Notes: generated by a model from the sequence alone, not told the origin. Numbered from the stretch's first letter, positions 54,377 to 63,325 are shown. The stretch: DNA of 64,000 nucleotides from Vescimonas fastidiosa (GCF_018326305.1 NZ_AP023415.1:372001-436000); one strand, 5' to 3'. A program made the numbers and translations.

Positions 54377-55009
54377 TTACGCCTCCACCAATTCTGTGAA
54401 GCTGTGTATATACCTGTCACAGAGCTTACGCATTTCGACTTCTGATACATCAAAATACGGATCGTATACGCCGATTGCGTGCATACCGGCAGCTTTGGCC
54501 CCCCGACAGGCGTCCAGGGAATCATCGAATAGGGTGCATTCTTCCGGCTTCACACCGCACTCCTTTGCTGCCAGAAGAAAAATATCCGGGTCCTTCTTGT
54601 CCAGCCCCAGGTCATGGGCAAAAAATATCGTTTCAAAATAGGGCATAAGGTGCAGATGGGTCAGGGCACTGCGGCAGTGCTCCGGTACAGCAGAGGTGAG
54701 TACGATCATCCGTTCCCCCTTTTGACGGCACTGCTCCAAATAGGCCCGGACTCCCGGCTTCACGGGTACACGGGTGGCGTAAGCGTCCCCGGCCATTTCC
54801 ATCCACTCGGCCATAATCTCCTCTGTGGACTCCTGCAGATTGCAGTAGGCTTTGGTAAATACCGCCGCCTTTGGGAAAATAGTGTGGGCCACGCCCTGGT
54901 AGTATTCCTTCGTGTAGGGGAAGCCGCGCTTTTTCAGAAAGGCGATGTCCACCTCCCGCCAAACTCCGTTGGAGTCAATGAGGGTTCCGTCCATGTCAAA
55001 TATCAGCAT
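54377..55009 (-). CDS. HAD-superfamily phosphatase
   Basis: 210 residues from ATG 55009. Motif I FDMDGTLIDSNG, motif II VLTSA, Lys in KKDPDIFLLAAKE, motif IV FDDSLDACRGAKAAG (GDD replaced by FDD). Cap-type I phosphatase related to beta-phosphoglucomutase and phosphoglycolate phosphatases. The substrate cannot be told. Overlaps the glycosylase gene upstream by 7 bases. Confidence 0.88.
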   Translation of the reverse strand: MLIFDMDGTLIDSNGVWREVDIAFLKKRGFPYTKEYYQGVAHTIFPKAAVFTKAYCNLQESTEEIMAEWMEMAGDAYATRVPVKPGVRAYLEQCRQKGERMIVLTSAVPEHCRSALTHLHLMPYFETIFFAHDLGLDKKDPDIFLLAAKECGVKPEECTLFDDSLDACRGAKAAGMHAIGVYDPYFDVSEVEMRKLCDRYIHSFTELVEA

Positions 55010-55632
55010 AAATTCGTCCTTTCCAGCCAAAATCTCCAGGGAAAATCCACTGCTTCCTCCGCATAATCGATACCGATGCGCTTGCCTGTGCGTAGGATAT
55101 AGGAGCCTGCATCCACCGGAGGCAGCCCCACATCCTCCGGCCCATCGCAGAGAAATAGCGTATCTGCCGTCAGACCCAGCCCGTTTTCCGCCCGGGTCAG
55201 GTCCAGGGCCCGGCAGCATTTTCCGGGTCCGTTGAGAAAATTCTTCCTTTGGTATGCTGTGAGCTGTGTCAAGGGCTTGCCATACCGCAGCAGGCTCATT
55301 TGCTCCGCCCCATAAACTGCCTCCAGGCCCCGCAGCAACACGGCGGAGGGCTCACCCTCCGGCTCCGTGACGAAGTTCAGGCAGCAGTGCATTCCGTAGA
55401 TGAGGTAGATGTAGGCGTGCCCCGGAGGTCCGAACATAGTGGCGTTCCGGGGCGTTTTATGGTAGCCATAGGCGTGGGCAGCCTTGTCGATAGCGCCCAC
55501 ATAGGCCTCTGTTTCCGTGATGCGCGCTACCAGAGGCTGCCCGTCCCACATCCGCACCAAGTAGCGGCCCGGCAGAGCCTGGGCAATAGAGACGGTGTCG
55601 CCGCTATAAAAATCTCGCAAAAGCTTTGACAT
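55003..55632 (-). CDS. DNA-3-methyladenine glycosylase (AAG/MPG family)
   Basis: 209 residues. ITETEAYVGAIDKAAHAYG and TPRNATMFGPPGHAYIYLIY are the AAG family signatures, with the catalytic Glu in ETEAY and the intercalating Tyr region. It removes alkylated and deaminated purines (3-meA, hypoxanthine) in base-excision repair. Promoter not clear. Co-transcribed with the HAD phosphatase, a pairing that may be coincidental. Confidence 0.93.
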   Translation of the reverse strand: MSKLLRDFYSGDTVSIAQALPGRYLVRMWDGQPLVARITETEAYVGAIDKAAHAYGYHKTPRNATMFGPPGHAYIYLIYGMHCCLNFVTEPEGEPSAVLLRGLEAVYGAEQMSLLRYGKPLTQLTAYQRKNFLNGPGKCCRALDLTRAENGLGLTADTLFLCDGPEDVGLPPVDAGSYILRTGKRIGIDYAEEAVDFPWRFWLERTNLC

Positions 55633-55696
55633 TTTCTCACCTCAATGCTATCATACCATTATTGCGGAAATCTGTAAATACGAAAGAGTGACGGCT

Positions 55697-56590
55697 ATGC
55701 AGGAAATCAATTACAAAAAGGGAATTCCCACGCTCTTACTGTGCTTTTTCATATGGGGCTTTCAGCCGCTGTACTGGTATATCTGCGGGGAGTGGGATAC
55801 CTATTTTTTGCTGGCCTGCCGCATCATTTGGGCAGCGGTGTGCTGCCTGTGCATCCTATGGGCGCAGGGGAAGCTGCCGCAGCTTCTTGCAGTATTCCGG
55901 GATAAAAATATACTGAAGCGGGAGATTCCGGCTTCGGTATTTTTGCTGGCGGACTGGGGTGTATACCTCTGGGCGGTACAGAATGGCCGGGTGCTGGAGT
56001 GCAGCTTGGGGTATTACATCCAGCCCATTGTGGTATTCATCCTCGGTGCGGTGATCTTCCGGGAGAAGGTGAGCTGGCGGCATATTGTCATATTGGCGGT
56101 GGTTGTGGTGGGCATCGTCCTCTCCACAGACGGCTTTAACGGCATCCCCTATGTGACCATCCTTCTGGCGGTGTGCTTTGCCATTTACGCAGCTATTAAG
56201 CGGAGCCTGCGCATCGACTCGGTGGTAAGCACCTCCGCGGAGATAGTAATGATGGTGCCGCTGGCACTGCTTTTCATTCTGTTTTTCCGCATGGGAGATA
56301 CAGGGATGGGATCCATCACGCCTCTGCGACAGCTGATGCTCCTGGGTGCGGGGGTAGTCACGGCCATGCCCATGGTCCTCTACTCTGTGGGAGTGAAATA
56401 TTTGCCTTTGATGACGGCGGGCTTCTGTCAGTATCTAAGCCCTACTTTGGCCATCGTCTGCGGCATGGTCATGGGCGAATACTTAACAGCGGAAAAGCTC
56501 AGGAGCTTCTATTTCATCTGGGCCGGTGTACTCCTCTACTGTTTGAACACCGTGTATGAGGAGCGAAAAAAATCGCGCCTAAAGCCGTGA
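55697..56590 (+). CDS. RarD-like EamA-family permease
   Basis: 297 residues from ATG 55697 (GTG 55688 is also in frame). Ten hydrophobic segments in two EamA repeats; GIPTLLLCFFIWGFQPLYW and LSPTLAIVCGMVMGE are typical of RarD (chloramphenicol-sensitivity protein) transporters. Probably exports or imports a small metabolite; the substrate is unknown. The gene is flanked by a strong terminator downstream. Confidence 0.88.
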   Translation: MQEINYKKGIPTLLLCFFIWGFQPLYWYICGEWDTYFLLACRIIWAAVCCLCILWAQGKLPQLLAVFRDKNILKREIPASVFLLADWGVYLWAVQNGRVLECSLGYYIQPIVVFILGAVIFREKVSWRHIVILAVVVVGIVLSTDGFNGIPYVTILLAVCFAIYAAIKRSLRIDSVVSTSAEIVMMVPLALLFILFFRMGDTGMGSITPLRQLMLLGAGVVTAMPMVLYSVGVKYLPLMTAGFCQYLSPTLAIVCGMVMGEYLTAEKLRSFYFIWAGVLLYCLNTVYEERKKSRLKP

Positions 56591-56641
56591 TCGTTCCGAT
56601 AAAGTGGGGGCTACCGTTCCTATCCCTACCTCTATTTCAGT

Positions 56642-56687
56642 AAAAAAAGGCAGACACCAGGGTGTTTTCCCTGTGTCTGCCTTTTTC
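56642..56687. terminator. Bidirectional terminator
   Basis: AAAAAGGCAGACAC against GTGTCTGCCTTTTT, with an inner CAGGG/CCCT stem. Lies between two convergent genes. Confidence 0.88.
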
Positions 56688-56709
56688 TCACAGCCGGAGG
56701 CCGTGTGCT

Positions 56710-57222
56710 CTATTTGAGTAGTTTTATTCGCGCATCATAGTCCGGCAGAGTCCCTCGAACCAGGGCATAGAAGTCCGGCCCGTGGTTTTTGTGGCGGATA
56801 TGGGCCAGCTCATGGACCACCACCGCCTCAGCAGCCTCTTCGGGGTACTCCATGAGATACAGGGAAAAGCACAGGCTGTTTTTCCCGCTGCAGCTTCCGA
56901 ACCGTGACCGAGCGGCGGTGATCTTTACTCCCGTGGGGGTAACGCCCATCTGCCGAGCCCAGAAATGCACCAGGGGTGGCAGCGTCTGTCGGGCCTTTTG
57001 GCGCAGGGCCTCCTGCTCCTCCGGGGATCGGGGCGGATGCTGGGTTCGGCGCTGGGCCTGCCGGGCAAGCTGGGCTGCGATCCAGGCCTCATGCTCCGCC
57101 ACAAAGCGGTCAATGTCGTCTCCAGCGGCGTAGAGGGGGGCCCGGACCACCACCCGGCAATCCTTTGTCACCTGCAGCGCCAGAGTGCGCCGCCGAGAGC
57201 GGATGACGGTGTAGCCGCTCAT
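56710..57222 (-). CDS. YgjP-like metallopeptidase (DUF45)
   Basis: 170 residues from ATG 57222. C-terminal zinc-peptidase motif VVHELAHIRHKNHGPDFYAL (HELAH plus a downstream His), and SRFGSCS before it, as in YgjP/DUF45 (SprT-like M48 relatives). N-terminal strands VIRSRRRTLALQVTKD. Probable protease or peptidase of unknown target. ATG overlaps the stop of the preceding gene (ATGA). Confidence 0.9.
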   Translation of the reverse strand: MSGYTVIRSRRRTLALQVTKDCRVVVRAPLYAAGDDIDRFVAEHEAWIAAQLARQAQRRTQHPPRSPEEQEALRQKARQTLPPLVHFWARQMGVTPTGVKITAARSRFGSCSGKNSLCFSLYLMEYPEEAAEAVVVHELAHIRHKNHGPDFYALVRGTLPDYDARIKLLK

Positions 57223-57434
57223 GGCTCCACCCAGGTGAAGCGGGGGCCGGAATAGCCGTCGCGCTCCACAGTTTCCTGCCACATGGCGGCCGGGCGCACC
57301 CAGTAGTCCTGCTCTCCGTAGAGGGCCCGGTAGACCACCATTTCCTCTCCCGTTTCGCTGTGTCGGGCGGAAAACAGAACGCGGTATAGATTTCCCTTGA
57401 AGTGGCGGTATACGCCGGGCTTAACGGTTTCCAT
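57219..57434 (-). CDS. DUF1653 family small protein
   Basis: 71 residues starting METVKPGVYRHFKGNLYRVL and containing ETGEEMVVYRALYGEQDYWVRP, the DUF1653 signature. Beta-rich. Function unknown; such proteins sit beside Nudix or phosphatase genes in many Firmicutes, and a Nudix gene lies divergently 100 bases away. Confidence 0.9.
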   Translation of the reverse strand: METVKPGVYRHFKGNLYRVLFSARHSETGEEMVVYRALYGEQDYWVRPAAMWQETVERDGYSGPRFTWVEP

Positions 57435-57534
57435 GCAGCATCGCTCCTTTTTGGAAAAGTATACCACGGATGCTGGAAAAATGCAAAAAAATATGCTATA
57501 CTGCTCTACAATATAGACTGAGGAGGAATGCTCC

Positions 57535-58005
57535 GTGAAAAACACCACCCTGTGCTACCTGCTGCAAGGGGATCAGGTGCTGCTGCTGCACCGCGTGAAA
57601 AAGGAAAACGATCTGAACCATGATAAGTGGATCGGTATCGGCGGAAAGTTCGAGGAGGGGGAGAGCCCCGAGGAGTGCCTGCTGCGGGAGGCTTGGGAGG
57701 AGACCGGTCTCACGCTCACCGACTATCGGTACCGGGGCATCGTGACCTTCGTGTCCAATGAATGGGAGGGGGAATATATGCACCTCTACACTGCCACCGG
57801 CTGGACCGGGGCGCTGAAGGAGTGCAACGAGGGCGTACTGGAGTGGGTCAGCCGGGAGAAGATGAAGGAGCTGCCCCAGTGGGAGGGGGATAGGATCTTC
57901 CTGCGCCTGCTGGAGGAGGAAGCACCGTTTTTCTCCCTGAAGCTGTGCTATGAGGGGGATCGGCTGACCTATGTGGCCCTGAACGGGAAGGAACAGACGC
58001 TATGA
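57535..58005 (+). CDS. Nudix hydrolase (MutT/8-oxo-dGTP diphosphatase-like)
   Basis: 156 residues from GTG 57535, eight bases after GAGGAGG. Complete Nudix box: GGKFEEGESPEECLLREA followed by WEETGL. LLLHRVKKENDLNHDKWIG before it matches the MTH1-like YjhB group. Likely clears oxidised nucleotides. Overlaps the next gene by 4 bases. Confidence 0.93.
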   Translation: MKNTTLCYLLQGDQVLLLHRVKKENDLNHDKWIGIGGKFEEGESPEECLLREAWEETGLTLTDYRYRGIVTFVSNEWEGEYMHLYTATGWTGALKECNEGVLEWVSREKMKELPQWEGDRIFLRLLEEEAPFFSLKLCYEGDRLTYVALNGKEQTL

Positions 58006-58454
58006 ATGTGCTGGTGAGTGCGTGTCTGCTGGGACTTTCCTGCCGCTATGACGGGCAGAGTAAGGGCCATCCCCTTGCCGGAGACCTGGTGGCCAGGCAC
58101 ACGGCCATCCCCGTCTGTCCGGAGATTTTCGGAGGCCTGTCTACCCCGCGTCCGCCCTCGGAGCGGCGCTGCGGCGGCGTATTTACCCGAGAGGGGACGG
58201 ATGTCACCGCCGCCTATGACCGGGGCGCCCAAGAGGTGCTACGCCTGGCCCGGCTCTATGGCTGCACCGTGGCGATTTTGAAGGAGCGGAGCCCAGCCTG
58301 CGGTTCTGGAAAAATCTATGACGGCACCTTTACAAAAACGCTGGCAGACGGCTACGGTGTGGCGGCGGAGCTGTTAGAGAAAAACGGTGTCCGGGTCCTG
58401 GGCGAGAGCCAGCTGGAAGTATTTTTGCAAGAGTGTAGGGAGGACAGCCTATGA
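58002..58454 (+). CDS. DUF523 family protein
   Basis: 150 residues. VSACLLGLSCRYDG at the N-terminus, CPEIFGGLSTPRPPSE in the middle and LKERSPACGSGKIYDGTF towards the end are the conserved DUF523 blocks, with cysteines likely to bind a metal or cluster. Coupled to the Nudix gene and to malQ by 4-base overlaps. Function unknown. Confidence 0.92.
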   Translation: MNVLVSACLLGLSCRYDGQSKGHPLAGDLVARHTAIPVCPEIFGGLSTPRPPSERRCGGVFTREGTDVTAAYDRGAQEVLRLARLYGCTVAILKERSPACGSGKIYDGTFTKTLADGYGVAAELLEKNGVRVLGESQLEVFLQECREDSL

Positions 58455-59932
58455 ATCGCAGAGCAAGCGGTGTTTTGCTGCCCGTCTACGCCCTGCCCTC
58501 ACCCCACGGCATCGGTACCTTGGGCCGGGCCGCCTACGACTTTGCCGACTTTCTCCACGCCGCCGGCCAGCGGTGCTGGCAGATGTTGCCCCTGGGCCAA
58601 ACGGGCTTCGGCGACTCCCCCTACCAGAGCTTTTCCTCCTTTGCTGGGAATCCCTATTTCATTGATTTGGACCTCTTAGCGGAGGACGGCCTGCTGACAG
58701 GGGACGAGGCGGACGCCTGCTGCGCCGGGATAGATCCCCGGTATGTAGAGTACGGGCGGCTCTATACGGAGCGCTTCGCCGTGCTGGAAAAGGCCTTTCA
58801 CCGGGGCTGGCTGCGGGATAGGGAGCAGGTAGAGTGCTTCCAAAGGGAAAACGCCGCCTGGCTTTCGGATTATGCGGACTTTATGGCCCTGAAGGACCGC
58901 TTCGGCTCTCAGCCCTGGACAGCCTGGCCGGAGCCCTTTCGCCGCCGCACCGGGCCGGGCTATGCCGCCGCCGCAGCCGCCTGCGGAGAGGATTTTGCGC
59001 AGCGTCGGTCATTTTATATCTATCTGCAGTATCTGTTTTTTAAGCAGTGGAGCGCCCTGCGGGCGTATCTGCGGGAGAAGAATATCACCGTCATAGGCGA
59101 TCTGCCTATCTATGTGGCTCCGGATTCCTGCGATGTGTGGGCTGCGCCGGAGTTTTTCTCTCTGGATGACCGGTGCCGCCCCACGGCGGTGGCCGGGGTG
59201 CCGCCGGACTATTTCAGCCCCACGGGCCAGCTTTGGGGGAATCCTCTCTACCGCTGGGATGCGATGGAAAAAGACGGCTTCGGCTGGTGGCTGCGTCGCA
59301 TTGACGGGGCGGGAAAGCTCTTCGATGTGATCCGCTTCGACCATTTCCGGGGTCTGGATGAATACTGGGCCGTGCCCGTGGGGGAGGAGACGGCGGAGAA
59401 GGGGCAGTGGCTTCCCGGCCCGGGGCGCAGGCTGGTGGATGTGCTGAATAGCTGGTTTCCGAACCTGCGGTTCATCGCCGAGGACCTGGGCACACCTACA
59501 CCGGGGGTGGAGAAGCTGCTGCAGGCATCCGGCTGGCCGGGGATGAAGGTGCTGGAGTTCGCCTTTGACGACCCGAAGAGTGCGGCCTATCTGCCCCACA
59601 CCTACACGGAAAATTGCGTCTGCTATACCGGCACCCATGACAATAGCCCCTTGGCCCGCTGGCTCACCGAGACTCCGGAGGAAACGGTGAGGTACGCCGC
59701 CGAGTATATGGGCAGCCCGGCGGATCCGGCGGAGGCCATGCTTCGGCTGGGAATGTCCAGCACGGCCGGGCTTTTTGTGGCGCAGATGCAGGACTGGCTG
59801 GGTCGGAGTGACCGCACCAACCGTCCCGGCACCCGGGAGAGAAACTGGCGCTGGCGGATGCTGCCCGGAGAGACTACCCCCGAATTGGCAAAAAAAATGC
59901 ACCGCTTTGCGGAGCTTTACGGGAGAATATAA
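58451..59932 (+). CDS. malQ: 4-alpha-glucanotransferase (amylomaltase, GH77)
   Basis: 493 residues. SPHGIGTLG and GFGDSPYQSFSSFAGNP near the N-terminus, the nucleophile region VIRFDHFRGLDEYW, the acid/base in FIAEDLGT, and YTGTHDNSPLARW are the GH77 motifs. Disproportionates maltodextrins in glycogen/starch metabolism. Full length. Last gene of a Nudix-DUF523-malQ operon held together by 4-base overlaps. Confidence 0.96.
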   Translation: MNRRASGVLLPVYALPSPHGIGTLGRAAYDFADFLHAAGQRCWQMLPLGQTGFGDSPYQSFSSFAGNPYFIDLDLLAEDGLLTGDEADACCAGIDPRYVEYGRLYTERFAVLEKAFHRGWLRDREQVECFQRENAAWLSDYADFMALKDRFGSQPWTAWPEPFRRRTGPGYAAAAAACGEDFAQRRSFYIYLQYLFFKQWSALRAYLREKNITVIGDLPIYVAPDSCDVWAAPEFFSLDDRCRPTAVAGVPPDYFSPTGQLWGNPLYRWDAMEKDGFGWWLRRIDGAGKLFDVIRFDHFRGLDEYWAVPVGEETAEKGQWLPGPGRRLVDVLNSWFPNLRFIAEDLGTPTPGVEKLLQASGWPGMKVLEFAFDDPKSAAYLPHTYTENCVCYTGTHDNSPLARWLTETPEETVRYAAEYMGSPADPAEAMLRLGMSSTAGLFVAQMQDWLGRSDRTNRPGTRERNWRWRMLPGETTPELAKKMHRFAELYGRI

Positions 59933-59948
59933 GGTTTTAATTGCCCCT

Positions 59949-60230
59949 GCCCTACAAAACGCTCTGTAGGGCGGGACCCATGTGTCCCGCCGCAGCGTGT
60001 TAAAAAAGCCTCGCAGAGTTTGCCGCCCGCAGGCGGCAAAGAAATAAAATCATTTTCTCTCGCGACATGTGCGTGAGAGAAAATACAGCTCGGGCTGCCA
60101 GTGTGGAATTTGTCCGTCACAGACGGACAAATTATGCGCGCAGCAGACCGCAAGCCTTTTGTCGGAAAAACCCGGAGGTTTTTTCGACAATCGCCGAAAC
60201 CCGGACAGGCATTAAGTCTGTCCGGGTTTC
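59949..60230. repeat. Block of seven consecutive hairpins
   Basis: Stems at 59949-59972 (GCCCTACA), 59970-59991 (GGCGGGAC), 60019-60040 (TTTGCCGCC), 60052-60084 (ATTTTCTCTC), 60107-60133 (AATTTGTCCGT), 60161-60188 (GTCGGAAAAACC with one wobble) and 60196-60230 (GAAACCCGGACA). Almost every base of this gene-free interval takes part in symmetry. Resembles a mosaic intergenic repeat of the genome or a structured non-coding RNA. Confidence 0.75.
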
Positions 60231-60271
60231 TATATGAGAAAGGTAAATCGTATATCGAAAGGAAGTATCGC

Positions 60272-61066
60272 TCAGGAGAGAAGGAGCTTATCGTCATTTG
60301 CCTCCGTACCGCTGGCCTTGCTAAACAGGGTCAGCAGGTCGGAAACGGTGAGCTTTTTCTTTTCTTCGCCGGAGATATCCAGCACCACATGGCCCGCATC
60401 CATCATAATGAGGCGGTTGCCGTGGGCGATGGCATCGCGCATATTGTGGGTGATCATCATGGTGGTCAGGTGGTTTTCCTCCACGATCTTGTCACTGAGC
60501 TCCAGCACCTTAGCGGCGGTGCGGGGGTCCAGGGCGGCGGTATGCTCGTCCAGAAGCAGCAGCTTGGGCTTTTGCAGTGCCGCCATCAGCAGTGTCAGCG
60601 CCTGGCGCTGGCCGCCGGAGAGCAGGCCCACTTTAGCCTTCATGCGGTCCTCCAGACCCAGATCCAGGTCCTTGAGCTTCTGATAGTATTCCTGCTCCTC
60701 CTGGGGGGTGATGCCCCACTTCAGGCCCCGGTGCTTGCCGCGTCGGGCGGCCAGAGCCAGGTTTTCCTGAATTTGCATGGTAGGGGCAGTACCCATCATG
60801 GGGTCCTGGAACACCCGGCCCAGGAGCGCCGCCCGTTTGAATTCGGGCAGACGGGTAACATCCTTGCCGTCAATAAGAATGGAGCCGCTGTCCACGGAGA
60901 AGGTACCGGCAATGGCGTTGAGCATAGTGGATTTTCCCGCACCGTTACCGCCGATTACGGTGACGAAATCGCCCTCGTGGAGGGTCAGACTCAGATTGTC
61001 CAGTGCCGTTTTTTCGTGGACGGTGCCGGGGAAGAAGGTTTTGGAAATGTTTTTCAGCTCAAGCAT
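60272..61066 (-). CDS. ABC transporter ATP-binding protein
   Basis: 264 residues. Walker A GGNGAGKST, Q-loop VFQDPMMGTAP, signature LSGGQRQALTLLMA, Walker B LLLLDEHTAALDP (His in the DEHT position is typical of this importer family), switch His in ITHN. Third gene of the importer operon; overlaps the permease gene by 8 bases. Energises uptake through the permease at 61059-61979. Confidence 0.93.
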   Translation of the reverse strand: MLELKNISKTFFPGTVHEKTALDNLSLTLHEGDFVTVIGGNGAGKSTMLNAIAGTFSVDSGSILIDGKDVTRLPEFKRAALLGRVFQDPMMGTAPTMQIQENLALAARRGKHRGLKWGITPQEEQEYYQKLKDLDLGLEDRMKAKVGLLSGGQRQALTLLMAALQKPKLLLLDEHTAALDPRTAAKVLELSDKIVEENHLTTMMITHNMRDAIAHGNRLIMMDAGHVVLDISGEEKKKLTVSDLLTLFSKASGTEANDDKLLLS

Positions 61067-61979
61067 GGCGTGCGCCTCCTTTCTTATGGGCTACTTTTCC
61101 CTTCCAGTAAGGGACGGACAGGAATACGGCCACGATCAGGGCGGAAACCAGCTTCAGATCGTTGGTGTTCAGGCCCAGCTGCAGGACTATCTGCAGCACG
61201 AAGTAGTAGATCACGGCACCCAGGGATACGGCGAACATCTTCAAACCGAAGTTTTGGAAGATCTTGCCGAAGGTCACTTCACTGATGATAACGGCGGCCA
61301 GGCCGATAACAATGGCACCGCGCCCCATGCCCACATCGGCAGAGCCCTGGAACTGAGCCAGCAGGCCGCCGGAAAGGGCCACCAGGCCGTTGGAGAGCAT
61401 GAGACCCAGAACGATATTAGCGCCGGTGTTGATGCCCTGGGCCCGGGCCATGTTGGCATTGGCGCCGGTAGCGCGAACGGAGCAGCCCCGCTCAGTGCCG
61501 AAGAACCAGTACAGAGCGACAACCGTCACGACGGTGATGACCAGCAGCAGCGGCAGGGGATTGCTGATAGACAGATCCCGCACATACCGCTGGGAAACAA
61601 CCAGATCGTACTTGTCCACGCCTACGGGCTGGTTGGCCTTGCCGCCCATGATCCGCAGATTCACGGAGTACAGGGCAAGCTGTGTGAGAATACCAGCCAG
61701 GATGGCGGGAATACCGCACTTGGTATGAAACAGGCCCGTAACCAGGCCCGCCAGCAGGCCGGAAGCAAAGGCGCACAGCAGAGCCAGCCAGCAGTTCATG
61801 CCCCCTCGAATCAGCATCACAGCCACGGCGCCGCCGGTGGCAATGGAGCCGTCCACGGTCAGGTCGGCCACATCCAGCACCCGGAAGGTGATGTACACAC
61901 CGATGGCCATGATGCCCCATACAAGGCCTTGTGCCGCCGCGCCGGGCAGCGAATTCAAAAGTGAAGTCAGGAATGCCAT
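61059..61979 (-). CDS. ABC transporter permease (BMP/TrpY-like, inner membrane)
   Basis: 306 residues, about eight to nine membrane segments. Family hallmarks: GLVWGIMAIGVYITFRVLDV and ADLTVDGSIATGGAVA near the start, FHTKCGIPAILAGILTQLA, and GCSVRATGANANMARAQGIN in the cytoplasmic coupling loop. It is the kind of permease that partners ABC_sub_bind lipoproteins for aromatic amino acids in Firmicutes (TrpXYZ). Substrate inferred from the upstream leader peptide. Confidence 0.9.
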   Translation of the reverse strand: MAFLTSLLNSLPGAAAQGLVWGIMAIGVYITFRVLDVADLTVDGSIATGGAVAVMLIRGGMNCWLALLCAFASGLLAGLVTGLFHTKCGIPAILAGILTQLALYSVNLRIMGGKANQPVGVDKYDLVVSQRYVRDLSISNPLPLLLVITVVTVVALYWFFGTERGCSVRATGANANMARAQGINTGANIVLGLMLSNGLVALSGGLLAQFQGSADVGMGRGAIVIGLAAVIISEVTFGKIFQNFGLKMFAVSLGAVIYYFVLQIVLQLGLNTNDLKLVSALIVAVFLSVPYWKGKVAHKKGGARHA

Positions 61980-62026
61980 TTTCTTTTCTCCTCAATCTGC
62001 CGCCCTTAGGCGGCTTCGTGTAACGG

Positions 62027-62050
62027 GGGAGGGGACGAACGCCCCCTCCC
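62027..62050 (-). other. Intercistronic hairpin
   Basis: GGGAGGGG pairs perfectly with CCCCTCCC between the binding-protein and permease genes. No T-run follows on the minus strand. It probably stabilises the upstream mRNA part or partly ends transcription, giving more binding protein than permease. Confidence 0.6.
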
Positions 62051-62071
62051 GGCGGTTTATGTTATGGGGAA

Positions 62072-63046
62072 TTACTCGGTAGCCAGAGCGGTGTAGTCAG
62101 CGGGAATGGTGATGCCCAGCTTCTCACAGTTGGCCATGTTGGCCTGCTTGGTTGCAGTGGGAGCGAATTCCACAGGCATGGTGGAGATGTCGGCCTCACC
62201 GGTGAGGATCTTAGCAGCCATCTGACCGGTGATCTTGCCCAGCTCGTAGTAGTCGATGGAGAGCGTCGCCACGCCGCAGCCCTTGCAGATGCCGGCCTCG
62301 CCTGCAATGACGGGGGTTCCGGCGGCCAGGACCACATTGGCAATGGCCTCGGTGTTGGAGGCAGCGGTGTTATCGGTGGGGATGTAGAGCACATCGGAAT
62401 CGTCGCAGGCCTTCTGGGTGACGGAGGAAACATCGTTGCTGTCGGTGAAGGTGTACTCGGTGCAGGTGATGCCGGCGGCGGAGAGCAGCTTGGTCACCTC
62501 ATCAACCTGGTATTTGCTGTTGGGCTCGCTGGAGCAGAAGAGCATACCCACCTTCTTGGCGTTGGGGAACAGCTCCTGGAGCATGGCGGCCTGCTTGTCC
62601 AGGGGAGCCAGGTCGGAGGTGCCGGAGATGTTGCTGCCCACGGTGCCGGTCCAGTCGGCGATCTCCAAAGCAGTGGCGTAGTCGGTAACGGAGGTGCCCA
62701 GGATGGGAATGGTGCTGGTGGCGGAGGCGGCAGCCTGGAGGGCCGGGGTGGCGTTGGCCATGATCAGGTCAACCTTGTCGGAAATGAATCCGTTAACGAT
62801 GGTGCTGCAGTTGTTAGAATCGCCGGAGGCATTCTTTTCAACTACCTCCACCTTGTCGCCCAGGGCTTCCTTCAGGGCATCGGTGAAGCCCTTGGTGGCG
62901 GCGTCCAGAGCCTCGTGCTGCACCAGCTGCACCACGCCTACCTTATAGGTCTTGTCGCCGGTGTCTTTGTCTTTGTTGCCGGAGCCGCAGGCCACCAGGG
63001 AAAGGGCCATTACCGCGGCAAGGACGAGAGAGATAAGCTTTTTCAT
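62072..63046 (-). CDS. ABC transporter substrate-binding lipoprotein (TrpX-like)
   Basis: 324 residues from ATG 63046 (AAAGGAG upstream). Lipoprotein signal with lipobox LVAC at residue ~20; mature protein begins Cys-Gly-Ser. KVGVVQLVQHEALDAATKGF, then VDLIMANATPAL, ILGTSVTDY and GICKGCGVATLSIDYYELG match the ABC_sub_bind (TrpX/YtrF-like) family. First gene of the importer operon, downstream of a leader-peptide attenuator rich in Tyr and Phe codons. I infer Tyr/Phe or another aromatic ligand. Confidence 0.92.
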   Translation of the reverse strand: MKKLISLVLAAVMALSLVACGSGNKDKDTGDKTYKVGVVQLVQHEALDAATKGFTDALKEALGDKVEVVEKNASGDSNNCSTIVNGFISDKVDLIMANATPALQAAASATSTIPILGTSVTDYATALEIADWTGTVGSNISGTSDLAPLDKQAAMLQELFPNAKKVGMLFCSSEPNSKYQVDEVTKLLSAAGITCTEYTFTDSNDVSSVTQKACDDSDVLYIPTDNTAASNTEAIANVVLAAGTPVIAGEAGICKGCGVATLSIDYYELGKITGQMAAKILTGEADISTMPVEFAPTATKQANMANCEKLGITIPADYTALATE

Positions 63047-63090
63047 GATTTTTCTCCTTTGCGTTTGATTTTGTTTGGTTGTGTTTTTAT

Positions 63091-63125
63091 AAAAAAGAGG
63101 CCGCTCTGTCCGAACCAGAGCGGCC
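63091..63125 (-). terminator. Attenuator terminator before the importer operon
   Basis: GGCCGCTCTG pairs with CAGAGCGGCC (7-base loop); a run of six T follows on the minus strand, 45 bases upstream of the binding-protein ATG. Positioned inside the leader, so transcription must pass it. Confidence 0.88.
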
Positions 63126-63156
63126 TTTTCTTTATCTGCGGAAAAGAACGAAAACT

Positions 63157-63279
63157 CTATTTTGATACGGACGGCTTTATGAATTTGTCGCAGCAAAAGA
63201 AACCCGCAAAATAGCGAGCCATAAAGCCGTAATAGTAGCCCCGACGGGAGGCGCTGGTGGAAGAAGAAATGTTACACAT
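63157..63279 (-). CDS. Leader peptide rich in Tyr and Phe codons
   Basis: 40 codons, ATG 63279, AAAGGAG seven bases upstream. Central part reads RRGYYYGFMARYFAGFF: three Tyr codons in a row and nine aromatic residues within 19 positions. The mRNA segment around the Tyr codons (ACGGCTTTAT) is perfectly complementary to a later segment (ATAAAGCCGT, near codons 34-37). GAGCCCCGA at the ribosome site can pair with TCGGGGC. This is the geometry of amino-acid-sensing attenuation. Confidence 0.75.
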   Translation of the reverse strand: MCNISSSTSASRRGYYYGFMARYFAGFFCCDKFIKPSVSK

Positions 63280-63325
63280 ATCGGGGCTCCTTTCTGCCGC
63301 GTGGCGGCGTTGTTTCGTTGTGAAA

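Noticed and set aside
59970..59991. GGGAC...GTCCC palindrome as a twelfth member of the ICE site family
   Set aside because: Its centre is 6 bases instead of 3 and the outer CTTT/AAAG arms are missing; it belongs to the hairpin block after malQ.
59949..60230. CRISPR array at the hairpin block
   Set aside because: The stems differ in sequence, there is no constant repeat-spacer unit and no cas gene.
63091..63300. T-box or tryptophan-type riboswitch upstream of the importer operon
   Set aside because: No T-box consensus block was seen; a translated leader with complementary segments explains the region better.
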